A stretch of DNA of 64,000 bases from NCBI GenBank assembly GCA_017654735.1, contig JADPYG010000088.1, forward strand, positions 3,658,001 through 3,722,000, in the 5' to 3' direction. The notes under the pieces were generated by a model that searched no databases, was not told where the DNA came from, and worked only from the letters and a program-made list of their open reading frames with translations. Below, piece by piece: positions 24,917-37,314 of this stretch. The stretch's first letter is position 1; every line of letters begins with the position of its first letter. The position numbers and the translations under genes are program-made. The stretch comes from Vishniacozyma victoriae (lineage: Eukaryota; Basidiomycota; Tremellomycetes; Tremellales; Bulleribasidiaceae).

Positions 24917-27482
24917 ATGGATCAGTACGTGTCCCAGGAGGAGGCGTTGCAGAGGCCAACGGAGGCGGAAATCAAGTGCGTCATACCTGCCAACAGCATT
25001 CATGCTGAGACTACAGATCATCATGGCGAGCTATCTATTCTGATCCACTCGTCTCACCGTCGACCTTCAAGGCTGTGGCAGTGTCTAAGCAGGGTTTAGG
25101 AGAGGTCTCGGAGGATGGGGGGATCACGCTGCGGTCTGTCTATTGGCGGGTCCGTCCACTGTTCGTTCTGGTTGAAATGAGCTGAAGATATAGCATTATC
25201 ACGACCTCCTACCTTCACCTACCTCTCTCGATCAATTCACCGACGCCCTCTATGCTACGAGACAATCCTACGCGAGATTAAGAAGACGATACCTCCTAGC
25301 CCCAGACGGCAGATGGGCTTCCGACTGTTCGCCCCCTCTGCCAGACCACCTTGATTCTCCCGGAGCTGGGCCTAGTCGACCCACATCTCCTGGTACAAAA
25401 GAATGGGATCCGCTCAGTTTGGAAAGTGAGAGTCCATGGAAAACATGGTTTGCGCATCAAGATCTAAGGGCGACTATAAGGCAGGATGTGGATAGGACTT
25501 TTCCTGATATCCCCTACTTCGAGTCGGAGAGGGTAAGGAAGTGTATGGTTTCCATACTATTCCTATACTCCATCTTGAATCCCGATGTCGGATATCGACA
25601 GGTATGTCCCTGTGAAAAGTGGAGCTGATGGTAGGGAATGCACGAATTATTAGCCGTCTGTTTCTGGGCAATTGATAGGGATTCTATCCTACCCGACACG
25701 GATGGATTACAATCGCCGTTGGCAAGGGACATCATGGACGATGCGATGCGAGCTACGCTCGATAGGCGTTATGTCGAACATGATGCTTACGGCCTCTTTG
25801 CAGAGATTATGAAGTCTGCAAAGACATTCTACGAATGGAGAGCGGAAGAGGGGACCGTAAGTCTTCTGACCCTTACGACACGGGACTTAGCTTATGAGAC
25901 AGCGATCTGGGAACACGACATCTCGAGCACCGGTCATTACGAGATGTCAGCACATCCACAATAATCTGATTGCCAGGATTGATCCTCAATTATGGGAACG
26001 ACTAGAGACAGAAGGTGTCGAAGCTCAAATATGGGCCATGTATGTTCACCCCCAGAATGACTGCTAGATAACTAATGAATAGTCGTTGGCTCCGACTGAT
26101 CTTTACTCGGGAACTCCCTTTTGGGATAGCGCTTCGGATCTGGGATGGACTGTTCGCTGAGGATCCGGGATTGGGATTACTTGATTTCATTTGCGTTGCC
26201 ATGCTCCTTCTTATCCGGAATGAACGTAAGTGATATCTATTCATGACGCCGAGAACCCTCACTGATCGAGCAGTCATTGAAGCGGATTACCCAACTCTTC
26301 TCACTCAGCTCCTTCACTACCCAGCCCCATCGCCCACTTATCCATTCGACCCATCCCTAATCCTCTCCCAAGCAATCTTTCTGAGGGGGAATATCTCTCC
26401 AGCAAGCGGGGTTGAGATCGTTCTCCAGAATCAAGATATCCTGGGTATAAAGGCACAACCACCAGAACGTGATCGCTCAGAGGAGCCTGAACGCATCAGA
26501 GGACAAAGAGCACCCAGGGGTCGACCCAGTCAAGGACAAGTACAGGCTCAACAGAGGGGAGTACAAGGTTTCGCGCAGGGGTGGATCGATAAAGCCCAAG
26601 CTGCTGGGCTCGATAAAGCTGTTCTATCAGCTGTTTCCGATCTAAGAGTATGTCATCCACTTTATACTTGATAAGTGTAAGCTGACGAAATAGCGTAATC
26701 TACCCGATACATCTTCTGCGTACTCGTATCTGCCCAATCTGCCCTTCTCGCCGCTCAATGCCCCTACTCGTGATGGGCAATTCTCTGCCATCCCAACATC
26801 CAGCTCGGCTCTACCTAATCGAACAACTCCAAACAATACGTATTATCCACCACCCATCCCGACCCCTTCCAACTCTACCGAAGCCCTTCAAGCTCAAATA
26901 AGGGATCAAGAGAGACAAATGGCTGAATTAAGATTAGCGATGCTAGGTATGGGAAAAGCTATGGTCGGATACCTTTCCGAAAACGACACACATGGGTTGG
27001 AGAAGGTCAAAGATGGATTACTGGGAGCTGGAGGTGGGGATTTGGACGAATTGGTGAAAGAGTGGGCCTGGCATGATGGATTGGAACGAAGTGCTGTCAA
27101 TGGTCATGGACCTAATCCTTCCACACCGATAATTCAAGAAGCGCCCAAACATGCCGTTCCGACTATGGGTACACTCAATACCCCACGTGGATATCCTTCG
27201 CCTGTTTCATCGCCATCAGTCACACCTGCCAAGCCGCCTTTGACACTATCAAGCCGGACCGATAGTGGTCCTCTCAGCAGTCTGCCGAGGGTACCTCAGA
27301 CTGCTCCCCTTGCTCGGTCCCATCCACGATCTAGGCTAAATGCGAATATGCCAATAGAACAACCAGAACGATCTGAAGCCGATCCTCTGGGTAATTTGGG
27401 TGTAAGTCAAACCGTTCGCAACCGCCAACAACAAAGCAAGTCAGCGTCAAGTGGTGATCCATTAGGAGTTGGCCCTTTATAA
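24917..27482 (+). CDS. TBC-domain Rab GTPase-activating protein, TBC1D5-like
   Basis: Eight exons (24917-24975, 25017-25149, 25194-25601, 25635-25856, 25903-26039, 26083-26225, 26274-26647, 26694-27482) give 754 residues. The TBC domain spans roughly residues 20-360: entry at LRSVYWR, the Arg-finger motif IRQDVDRTFPDIPYF, the Gln-finger motif GYRQGMHELL, then IWAIRWLRLIFTRELPF and RIWDGLFAEDPGL. This order and the divergent N-terminus resemble TBC1D5-type GAPs that act on Rab7 with retromer; that assignment is inference. The C-terminal half is low complexity, with one coiled-coil segment (QIRDQERQMAELRLAM) and a Pro/Ser-rich tail. Confidence 0.85.
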
Positions 27483-27648
27483 TGTCAGTACCAATGGAAG
27501 TTGCGAGATATCATATTCGTAATCATGCATTCTTGTTTTTGTCATTTTAATGTTTCTAGATACAGACATGATGGATAACTACGGAATGAAGTAGTGGGGT
27601 AACTACAATGAATGGTTCTAAACTACACGGGATGATATGAGACTGGAT

Positions 27649-29700
27649 CTAGAGCAATTCGTAACCTTCTTCCTTATTCTCTTTTCCTTGTACTTCTGAT
27701 TCCTTCTTCTCGTCTACTTTAGGTTCGGAAGTGTCGTCGGAGATAGTCTTGACAGCTTCGGCGAATGTTGATGGTTTCTCGTCGACAGTCTCTGCAGCCT
27801 CGGTCGAAGTAGTATCAGGCTTGTCGGCACTGGCAGGAGTCTCCTCGGCGACATCTTCCACATGTACCGCCTCGTCATTCTCATTCTCATGATCAGAGGT
27901 AGAGCCAGTGCACCAACTTTCACCCTCACTGACTTCTCCAGTCGTATCCCTCCTCTCCTTGACCTCGGCCCAATAATCATCCCTCTTTCTCTCGAGTTTC
28001 TCAATTTCGCCCTCGACTGCTTTTACAACATTCTTTCTTCGTCTTCTGACTTCCCTATTTCCGTTAGAAGCTACTCCATCCGCTTGGAGGAGGAGTTGGA
28101 GAAGTCGATTGTTTTGAGCGTGGTATGGTTTGTTGGTCTTGTTGTATAGCAGTGAGGGGGAGGAATCGGTAGTTTGTGGGCCGAAAGATAGGGTGGTTGG
28201 GAAAGTGAATTGAGATTTAGCGAGAGCTAATTCGGATTCGATATTGGCGAGAGCAGACATTGACTCGGAGATAGCTTTCGAACTATCGACCTCGGTCTCG
28301 GTCTCAGCGGCAGGAGCAGGAGCTGGAGTAGTATCAACTGGAGCGGGAGTGGAAGTAGCGGCGGGAGCAGGAGCAGGAGTAGGAACAGCCTTCTTTTCAC
28401 CCTCAGCTACTCCTTTTCCCTTACCCTCGGACTTTTCCTGCGATCGTTCCTTGAAAGCAAGCTCGACATTACCAAGGATATCTCGGACAAAAGGTGGTAG
28501 GCCGTGGGATCCGGATAGATATTCGGCTAGATCGACTGGACCTCTTGATTGAGGTTGGGCGGAGGACGAAGGAGCGGATTTGGGGGTAGCGGTGGATGGA
28601 GCGGGAGCGGGAGCGGGAGCAGGAGTGGGTATGGCACTGGGTCCAGCTTCATCCTTCTTCTCTTCCTTCTTCTCCTCAGGCTGATCAGGGGAGAATTCAA
28701 GTCCGAATTGATTAAGGAACTCGTTCAAACCCTCTGGAACCTTGTTGACCTTGTTGGAAACGGCTTCACCTAATTTCGATTCTGGGTCGACTCGTAGACC
28801 GAGGAAAGTGGAGAGGAGGTCGTTGATGGCTTCGGGGAACTCGGATTTCTTCTCCTCAGCAGCGGGCTTGGCGACTGGGGTAGGCTCGGCAACTGGAGTA
28901 GACTCGACGACGGGGGCGGACTTCTCGACTGGAGCAGAAGTGGTATCCTTCTTTTCGACGGGAGCAGTGGCCTTCTCCTCAGCTGGAGCGGCTTTGTCGT
29001 CGGTAGGGAGTTGAAGACCAAAGAGAGCTCCGATCCATTTGTTGAAAGCGTCGAGATCGGCTTGAGATTCGGACGCACCCTCAGCCTGAGCCTGAGCAGG
29101 GGCAGAAGCGGGCGTAGGTACTTCCTGTCGTCGAGCGCAATGTCGAGCACATTGTCGTCGTCGATGTTCGTTGACAGCTTGTTGTCTCTCGTGGATTGCT
29201 TGTTGTCGTTCAACCTCGGCTTGTCGTCGCTGGTTTTGAATTTCTGCAAATCGAGCCAATTCGACTTCCCTTGCCCTTCTAGCCAATTCAATCTCCCTCT
29301 CTCGTTGGGCTTTAGCATAAGCAAGAGCTACTTCCCTCTCTCTCATAGCTCTAGCCAAAGCGATCTCTCGTTCTCGTTGAGCTACTTCTCGTTCTCGATA
29401 CTGCCTAGCCAAAGTGGCTTCCCTCTCGATTTCCTGCCTGTTGATCTGTTCGAGTTGCTTTCGTCGTTGAATAGCTCGAAGGTGGGCGATAGCAGCTCGT
29501 TCTTCATCTTCGATCGAGTATTCGTCATCATCGTGAACGGGGGCGGGTGAGGGGGATGGAGAGTAAAAGTTAAATTGGGGAGTGGCGAATGTGTGTGGTT
29601 GAGGGATACCGTAACCATAAGGCGAAGGTTGGGATGGGTATCGTCTCTGCTGCCCAAGTTGAGCAAGCTGAGCAAGGTGTGGGTTGGTGTAGTATGACAT
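27649..29700 (-). CDS. BAG-domain-like co-chaperone, single exon
   Basis: One uninterrupted 683-residue frame. The N-terminus is Tyr/Pro/Gln rich. Residues of about 85-200 form a long highly charged helix rich in Arg/Glu/Gln (REREVALAYAKAQREREIEL). Ala/Pro-rich linkers separate two short conserved blocks (INDLLSTFLGLRVDPESKL and GLNEFLNQFGLEFSPD). Near the C-terminus, ALANIESELALAKSQFTFP through NRLLQLLLQADGVASNG and VRRRRKNVVKAVEGEIEKLE has the pattern of fungal BAG domains, which bind the Hsp70 ATPase domain and release nucleotide. An acidic tail follows. The BAG call rests on pattern memory, so a profile search would settle it. Lack of introns is unusual here and fits a stress-induced gene. 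Confidence 0.65.
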   Translation of the reverse strand: MSYYTNPHLAQLAQLGQQRRYPSQPSPYGYGIPQPHTFATPQFNFYSPSPSPAPVHDDDEYSIEDEERAAIAHLRAIQRRKQLEQINRQEIEREATLARQYREREVAQREREIALARAMREREVALAYAKAQREREIELARRAREVELARFAEIQNQRRQAEVERQQAIHERQQAVNEHRRRQCARHCARRQEVPTPASAPAQAQAEGASESQADLDAFNKWIGALFGLQLPTDDKAAPAEEKATAPVEKKDTTSAPVEKSAPVVESTPVAEPTPVAKPAAEEKKSEFPEAINDLLSTFLGLRVDPESKLGEAVSNKVNKVPEGLNEFLNQFGLEFSPDQPEEKKEEKKDEAGPSAIPTPAPAPAPAPSTATPKSAPSSSAQPQSRGPVDLAEYLSGSHGLPPFVRDILGNVELAFKERSQEKSEGKGKGVAEGEKKAVPTPAPAPAATSTPAPVDTTPAPAPAAETETEVDSSKAISESMSALANIESELALAKSQFTFPTTLSFGPQTTDSSPSLLYNKTNKPYHAQNNRLLQLLLQADGVASNGNREVRRRRKNVVKAVEGEIEKLERKRDDYWAEVKERRDTTGEVSEGESWCTGSTSDHENENDEAVHVEDVAEETPASADKPDTTSTEAAETVDEKPSTFAEAVKTISDDTSEPKVDEKKESEVQGKENKEEGYELL

Positions 29701-30187
29701 CGTTGTTGGTTGGCTGTTGTTTGTTGTTTGTTGTTTGATAATATAGTAGTATGAGTGAATGAATTGATTGATTGATTGTTAATGAGAAAGAAGAATACGT
29801 CAGTAAAGGAACTCCTTTATATATCATCTGAACCCTATCGAACGCTTTGTCACCTCCCCGAACTCGGCCTCGTGTAGGGTGTGTACCGCACTGAGTAAGC
29901 GTGTTGTATACCTCGGGCAGAAGAGTCTGGAAATACGTGGATGAGAGTGGAGGATTATAGAATAGCGTAGAAGGATCTGGTGCCCCCCTTTGACCTTCTA
30001 GTAGATTCTTGCCTGATCGGGTAATTCCTAGATTTATCCATCATTACCTCGCGTCCCCTTGATCCACTAGGGACAGGTACTCAGACTCAGACCCATCAGC
30101 TATGAGATGTGAGCCCAGTCGCGGAGATATATGCTGGATGTCCCTCATGTACATATCTGCCAATTTGTGATCATACTATGACATCCT
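29701..30187. promoter_or_regulatory. Upstream region of the BAG-like gene
   Basis: 487 bp between the BAG-like start and the CLC stop. It holds the T/G-rich leader of the BAG-like gene. At 29996-30008, TTCTAGTAGATTC is one base off a three-unit heat-shock element. CCCCT words at 29985-29990 and 30056-30060 resemble stress-response elements. These are pattern matches only. Confidence 0.4.
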
Positions 30188-33100
30188 CTATGTAGGTCTA
30201 TCTTCCGACAACTCGTAATCATAAGCAGCATCAACACCTCCAGGATCACGTCTCCGTCCATTCCTCCCTCTACCCAACATACCCACCAGCCCAGCTGTCC
30301 TTATCTTCACCCAACTCAATCCCACCTCTAGCGCATATTCCAACCCATTACCCCTTACTCCGCCTATTTCTTCTTCTTCCTGCCAAGAGTCTCCCCAGCC
30401 GTTCCATGAGCCTGAGGAGTCGTGGCGCGTATGACCCGTTGGTTTGGGTTGGGAGGAACGGTGGTGATGTGTGAATGCTTCGTGGCGGAGGACATCTTTT
30501 ACCGTGACTAGTCCCACTAAGGAACCTTCTTGGCTTACTAAAATTACTCGGGGTCTACCATTAGTACTCGCACAATGCTGTTGAAACATACACTCACCCC
30601 ATACGCCTGAACAGCTGCATGACAATCTCGAGCGGCATTTTGGGCGAAACACTGAGAGCAGTCTACCATCAGCAACACCTCACCACCTGCAGATGATGAC
30701 TTACCACATCGACATACTGCCCAAAGTCAACTTCATTGACTTCAGATGCGCTAGGTCTACGCTGGTCCAGATTGGGTGATCTCGCAGTATGACGGCCTGG
30801 GATGACGATATCGGGTACAGACAAGTGGCTCGCGCCGCTGGAGTCGCCTGGTAATGCTTTGAAAGTACATGTAGCATTGGCGGAGAGATGCCGCGTACGC
30901 ATCGCCTTATCTATCTGCATCAGCTGATGTACAAGCATTTGTGCAAAAAAGCTCACCTAGCGCGTATCGTAGTTCTGCTTTATTGACGAATCCGACTATG
31001 GTTCGATCTTCCTCGTTTCGAACCACAGGGAACCCTTGGTAGCTCGTACTCTGTACAATCTCGCCTATCTATCAGTTGCGCCCATTGTCGAAGATTGTGA
31101 GACGCACTGATTTCCTGCAAAGGCATACCCGATGCTTTCATGTATGTCAAATCCTTCTTCATGACATGCGCGACTGCCATCAGCATCGCACCATGTAGAG
31201 ATAGCTGTACTCACTAGGCTCGAAGGAAGCATCATGATCCGCCTCCTTGTCCTCTTTTTCCAAGAAGGGAAAACCGTTGAATCGGATGACTTCATCTGCC
31301 ATTCCTCCACCTCCGATCTGGTCGCTTACAGCCTTGGTCACCAATATCGTGATCTGTCATCAGCTGTGGCTCTGTCAGGTGTGAACGAGCTCACCATGAC
31401 TGGAAGAAGGTAGTTCAGTGCACCGGTCAGTTCAAACATGATGACCACAACAGTCACTGTCAATCTCGTGACCCCACTAGCCAGTCAGCCACCTCTCCGT
31501 CGACATTCTTGACGACTCACCTCAATGCGGCGGCAGCCCCTAGATAGGCATAGGTTCCAGGGGTGATACAAGGCGCATCAGGCTGACAAGCAGCAAACCA
31601 AGGAGCATCGGGAGCAGAGCTACTGATCAGCGACTACAATATTTACAAGTAAAGAAATGGACTCACGCATGCAGGGCCTTGACGACTATACCAATCATCC
31701 TTCCGAAACAAGCGCCGACCGCCATGGACGGGACGAAAATACCACAAGGAACTTTACAGCCGTATGAAATGATGATGAAGCCTATACGGATGATGGTGGC
31801 TAATAAGAGTGAGTTGACCATTTTCCATTGTTCAGACGATCTACTATGTTAGCTTGTACACATACGGAGAGTCGATGAGCTCACTGGCAAAGACCATTAT
31901 GATCACCACCACCCTCGCATTCTCTGAATAGTAGAGACATCATCTCAGTCATATCAATCCGCAAGAACCGATTGAGGTACCCAATAATAGCGGAGATGGT
32001 AGCTAGCGTGACTGCCTCTGCGACACCATGAGCCGCGAGGTTTTTACGTCGGAAAGCGGCCATTTGAAGATTGAATTTGATTACTAGTGCTCCATATAGA
32101 CCCTTTTCGTCAGCTGAGCACAAATGTGAGAAGGGGACATACACCAAAGATCCCAATCAGGACGAAAGCGGGTAGCTCAAAGTAATGCCAATCTCGATCG
32201 TAGGAGACTTGGAACAAGACTAGCTTTCCTGTACGGAAAGGATCCATAGACTGGGATTAGTTGACATCTAACGAAGGATGAATGGACGTACCGCCAGAGT
32301 GAAAGTAGCTACCAGAGCACAGATGAAACTATGCCACATTGTCCTAGCTGAGAATGTTTGGTTCATTTCCTTAAAGTCAGCTTGAATGCCATATGTTGTG
32401 AAGCCAGGAGCTTACCTCTATTGCAAATAGTACACCACCAATAGGTGATCCAAAAGCCACTGCGACCCCTGCTGCACTTGAGGCTGTTACAATCTCTCGC
32501 ATTTTCGCTGATGATCAGTCAAAATCGAGATCAAGGGGACATACAGTGACTTTGATCATAACGCCTGAACCGCCTCGCAACGACATTCCCAAAACTACAT
32601 GCGACGTGTACGGATGGTCCTTCCTTCCCTACCGAGAGTCCTGATCCGATCGCTAAAGGCTATCCATCAGCTGAAGTCCAGGACGAGTGCTGCCAGCTCA
32701 CCAATGTCAAACCTTTGATGAAGAACGTCTCGACGTCCAAGAAACCTTTAATGATGAATCCACCTAGAATGCACTTGATTTCCGAAATTCCAGAACCGGC
32801 TGCATATGGCGCGAACGCTCTGACCAAAAAGGCGGCCGAGAACGAGAACATTGCCTACATGTCAGCTTGAATTCACCCAATGACAGCGAGCTTACGGCAA
32901 AGATGATATAGAAGAGGTACCTGAATGGCTCGATGCCTCCCCAATTCCTCCATTCTGAACATCCTTCCCCCTCGGCTGAGACTTCCAAACAGCAGAATTT
33001 CTGGGATAACCACCAGCCTGTGGTACAATATCCCATCTTTAGATCTGAAAGCCAGACTGTCATGATTGATATCAGAGCTGCACTGAGTCCGATGCCGACA

Positions 33101-33509
33101 CCTTCGAATTAGTACCGATCGAGATGATGATGACTTAGACTGACCGACTAAGGATAAGACGACCCATGATTCTCCTTCTTCTAGCACTTGAGATATCAGT
33201 CTCCAGATATACCCTAGGAACCCATCCATTTGGTCTAGTCTAGCAAATATCGGATTGCGCCTCATAGGCCCTTTCGCCCGTATGTTTCGTTCATGCAGAC
33301 TATCCTGTATCCAATCTATCATCAGCCCCCGAGATTGTATGTCTCTTCAAGCTGTACATACCAACAGTTGTGAAATCCTCGTAACGCCTAACAGCATTCA
33401 ATTCCTCTTCCTCTTTTCCCTCTATTTCCTCGGTAGCTCCTCCAGTGGACGATTGACCGGTCAATAACGGATCATCTGGATCGCCATATTCTTTTGGCGG
33501 ATAGGACAT
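30188..33509 (-). CDS. GEF1: CLC-family chloride channel/transporter (GEF1-like)
   Basis: Multi-exon gene; the first exon is 33509-33362, the second starts at 33315, and the stop is at 30190-30188. The N-terminal [13 protein letters not shown] motif is typical of eukaryotic endosomal CLCs. The membrane part shows [20 protein letters not shown], matching the GSGISE variant of yeast Gef1. It also has [20 protein letters not shown], which retains the gating glutamate in GKEGP that supports Cl-/H+ exchange. Further segments include [13 protein letters not shown] near 32420-32460. The C-terminus has two CBS-type blocks ([20 protein letters not shown] and [20 protein letters not shown]). It likely acidifies and balances charge in Golgi/endosome compartments. 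I did not fix every internal exon. Confidence 0.88.
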
Positions 33510-33680
33510 GGTTATCAGTCCAATATCCCGCCGTTAGAGGCTAAGTGTGGTATGTATACGGTTAACGAGACTCAGGACATGTAAAGTGGAGGGATCTACG
33601 CGTAATGAAATAGGCGCGCTGGGAAACATTAACTCCTCTTTCAAATCGCACTGTAACCTCAACTACCACATTACACCACC

Positions 33681-36600
33681 ATGAACCCAGAAGCGGGTCC
33701 TTCATCACAGCCTACAGCGAATGGTGAAGGTTCGAATATCCCGATGGAAGTCGATTCCAGACCTACAACTCCGGTCGTCAATGGAGAGCCGACATCGAAA
33801 TTCAAGGGCAAGGGTAAAGACATTGATTGGTGAGTCTTGATACTTCTCAGAAGCGCACACAATACCTCGACTATCCTACATGGCTCGTGGATATCCTGTG
33901 GCAGATCAATGCTCCCTCAGCAGCCTCTGTGCCCCTTGCTATGAGAAAACCAGTCGAAACGTCAAGTATGGAGCTAATGTATTAGGGATGCCATACGAAC
34001 GGTCAATCTCGGCTCTGGTCCATCAACAGGTCCATCAACTGGAACAACGTCCTCGACATCTAGTACTCGCTTCCTAGCCCTCTCGCCTGTTCCCTCACCA
34101 TCCCGCCAGAATCCAGTAGTTACCCTTGATCAAGTACCCCTTAGACGCCGTACATCCAAGGATACCGACTCTTCCAACCTCGATTCAAACAGTTCAACAA
34201 CTCTACCAATGGGCCGACCACTCCCCGATACTACCGCTTCGCAACCACCCGCCAAGAAATTCCGCCCCCTTGGCGCAACTCCCCTTCCACCAGATCCACC
34301 TACAGTCCAGCATCTGAGAATTTTACTGGAACCAGAACATGTTGATATGAACAGACCCAGGCAGTTCTTTGATTATCTACGTAAACGTGATGGTCAACCT
34401 CCTAGGGTTGTATTGTCGCCTCCAGAGATCAAAGAGATTTTGGATAAAATGAAGAGGATCAATGAGATTTGGTTGAGGACGATGGGGGAGGATGAGGCCT
34501 GTGTGCAGTGCGTCGCCGAGTGGTTGAGGGAGTTTATGAGAAGTAAGAATCCCAAGATGTACGAGGGGATCGTCAGTCCAGCTATATGGGTAGGTCTTCA
34601 TTCTCCAACTCCCCCACCCGCCCCACTTCCTTTGAGTATACCCTTGGCAGGGGAATCGTAACCACTCTCTTGATACCCACGCCATGAGCCGTCTTGATTA
34701 CAACCAATACCACAACAGCCGTCACCAAAGCGCATCACTGTCCAGTGGACAGCGGTGTCGTTCCTGCTAATCAATGTTGCACTGCCGTCAAGGCCTCCAG
34801 GGTACATACACCATGTGTTGTGTGAAACATTCCAGGGGTCAGGCGGGACTAACTACTTTTCCATACTCTATACTGCTCGATGGAATACTATCATGCCCAA
34901 TGCAGAATATCAACTGATTCCAAAAGGTCGTCTTAAAGGCCAAGCCTCCACTCAAAGTGTTGAAAGTATCACGTTTCGGTACATTGGCTCAGCAATGTCT
35001 CGAAATTGCGAAAAAGCAGAGTGAGTCATGCTGTTTTTTTTTCTCCCCACCAAAACCGCAGCCTCGCTGCGTCGCTAGAGGCAGGCAGCTGACGATAGAT
35101 TTATCGAAACGGGAAGAGATTGAGAAAGCGGTCAAATATGTGGAGCAAATGTTGGAATCGCTCAAAAAGAATTCTAGTTCGAACCCCACCCCGGACCCTG
35201 CGCCCGGGTCTGGGACGACAACAGCATCCACTTCGACTGGGCCAGCGGATCCAAAGAAGCCTCTACCCAACTTCAAAAGAACAAATTCATCGTCTACATT
35301 GCCCAATGGTTCCGGACCATCATCTTCGACACCATCCATGCCGACCTTTTCCGCCGGACCCGCACCTGGACCTATACGTCCCCCATCAGGCCCCGATCTG
35401 TCCAAGCTCCTTGCGAGCATTATGCCTGTTGTCACCAACCTACCTAAACTCGAATCGACGAATCCTCCATCTCAACGCCCACCGCAGATGCCAATGGTTA
35501 GGCCAAAGCTCGAGCCTGGTGTACCTGACGGCGCACCGTATCGACCGCCTCCCTCCAATCGTGTTGCTGGGCCATCGGTGGCTTTCAGACTTGTAGCGGC
35601 ACCTACTCCTATGGTGATCAAGCGTGAATCTGGCCTTCCTCCTCCATCAGCCACAAACACACACCCTCGTGGCAGCGCTTCCGGTCCTTCAACCGTATCA
35701 CCTTCCCCTTCTGGGTCCGGATCAGTTTCCTATCCAGGGGACAACAATCGATGGTCTTCCGTCGCTACCCCTGCCGGGCGAAGTCGACCCTTTGACGACA
35801 AGAAGAGACCCAATTACCGTAATCAGGTAATTAGGTATCGAGACGAAGCTCTAGCAGAAGCTAGATTCTTTGCGCAGGATGAAGGAGAGGAGGAATGGGA
35901 TCCATATTGGTGGGCATATGTATGTGGTCCTGTTTCATATTGATGACACCACTAATTCAGTAGGGCAAACTTGGCAAATTTGGTCGATCTAGCGGTAATA
36001 TGGATAGAGATGAGGGCCATACAATGAAACACCTACATGGACATGAACCCGCTATCGAGTGGTATGATCCACCTGGTAAGTCTCATTCCGCTCACGAGTG
36101 ATTGAACCTGACAGCAGTCTACGACACCCAAGCTACGACGGTACATCCCGTCCGTACGGCCGAATGTCAGGATCAAGATCAAAGAGAACGACCTATTCTA
36201 GCCGCATATTACCGAGACCGAAATGCGATTCCTCCAACACCAGATGAATCGAATGTCCGGATGGTACAAGCAGGCTATGGGACAGTGTTAATCCCCGAAC
36301 TACCTCGAGCATATATCCCTCGTCCTCAACCATTACCACCCCAAATGGCCATGTACAACCCACCACTACCACCTCAACAGCCCCACCAAAGTTTTGGGAA
36401 CGCTTATCGTCCTCGAGATATCCCATCCAACAATCATCCAATGCCGGCCGCTACATCTTCGTCGTTCAGACCGAGGAACCCACCCTCTGCCCCAACCCCA
36501 GGACCAGGTGGGATGTCATCTTCCTACCGCCCAAGAGATCGAGGTGCTTCTGCGCCCGCTCTACACGTTCCGAAACAGGAACCTTCCGACCCGCCCATTC

Positions 36601-36887
36601 GACGAGCAAGTACCCCCGGCCCCGGTGGTAATGTGATAATCAAAGCTTGGGAATCGGATAGTGCCAACCCAGCTCCAACGCTCGATTTACAGGGCACGAT
36701 CCGTTATTGGCGAAGAGAAATGAGGCCTAGGAGACCGGCTCTGTTAAACCCGTTGACACCCCAGGAGATAGCTGAGAATACAAGACGTGTAAATAACGCT
36801 CCACCGTTCAATTATGAAAAGTGCGAGTTGGAGGGAGAGGATGACGAGGAGACAGAGTGGAAACCGGGTCCACCTTATCAGGGATGA
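33681..36887 (+). CDS. Large disordered protein of unknown function
   Basis: Clear coding blocks are 33681-33829, 33986-34589, about 34928-35021, 35102-35921 and 35963 to 36887. They join in a consistent frame except between 34590 and 34927, where I could not fix the splicing. Either one 338-nt intron or an extra small exon is possible. One structured-looking region is LLEPEHVDMNRPRQFFDYLR through EIWLRTMGEDEACVQCVAEW. It is followed by VVLKAKPPLKVLKVSRFGTL across the doubtful junction. The rest is Pro/Ser/Arg-rich disorder with several sumoylation-like sites (VIKRESG, VPKQEPSD). No family is recognised. It might be two genes. A nuclear or RNA-related role would be a guess. Confidence 0.55.
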
Positions 36888-37280
36888 GGTGAAGGCCGGC
36901 GATATCATTATTGTAGCCTACCTCTCAAGGGTAATGTATACCTTACAAGTATGCATATCAAGACCATCATACGATCTGCGCTTTCGTGCAATCCGTTAAA
37001 GATGGCGCATGTGAACAACATTTTCAATCACGATCAGTGTGAGGCCAGGTTTGCCTCTTTAGCGAATCTGGTCCGACTTATCAGGGATAGGAATGTGACC
37101 ACAGTGGCATCGTTGTAGTGTATGTCCCAATAGATTGAAGACCTCCGGCTTATTGAGGATAGGATGATGGATGGCAGTATACTCATTGTAGTGAATGTAG
37201 CCATTGGAGGAATGTAAACCTCACAATCATGCATATCAAGATCACAATCACAATCAAAATCTGCGTTTCCATACAATCTT
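36867..37280. repeat. Diverged direct duplication at the gene's 3' end
   Basis: GGTCCACCTTATCAGGGA at 36867 recurs as GGTCCGACTTATCAGGGA at 37070. A block at 36932-36993 (AATGTATACCTTACAAGTAT onward) recurs at 37211-37279 with the shared core ATGCATATCAAGA and ATCTGCG. Order and orientation are kept, with extra sequence in the second copy. The first copy contains the last codons and 3' flank of the disordered-protein gene, and the second lies near the BLH1 stop. Confidence 0.6.
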
Positions 37281-37314
37281 CCCATTTCTCTACATTTAAC
37301 AAAGATTGAGACCA

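Noticed and set aside
29011..29550. Ser/Leu-rich plus-strand frame opposite the BAG-like gene
   Set aside because: Antisense of the charged Arg/Glu repeat region; composition is explained by the real gene.
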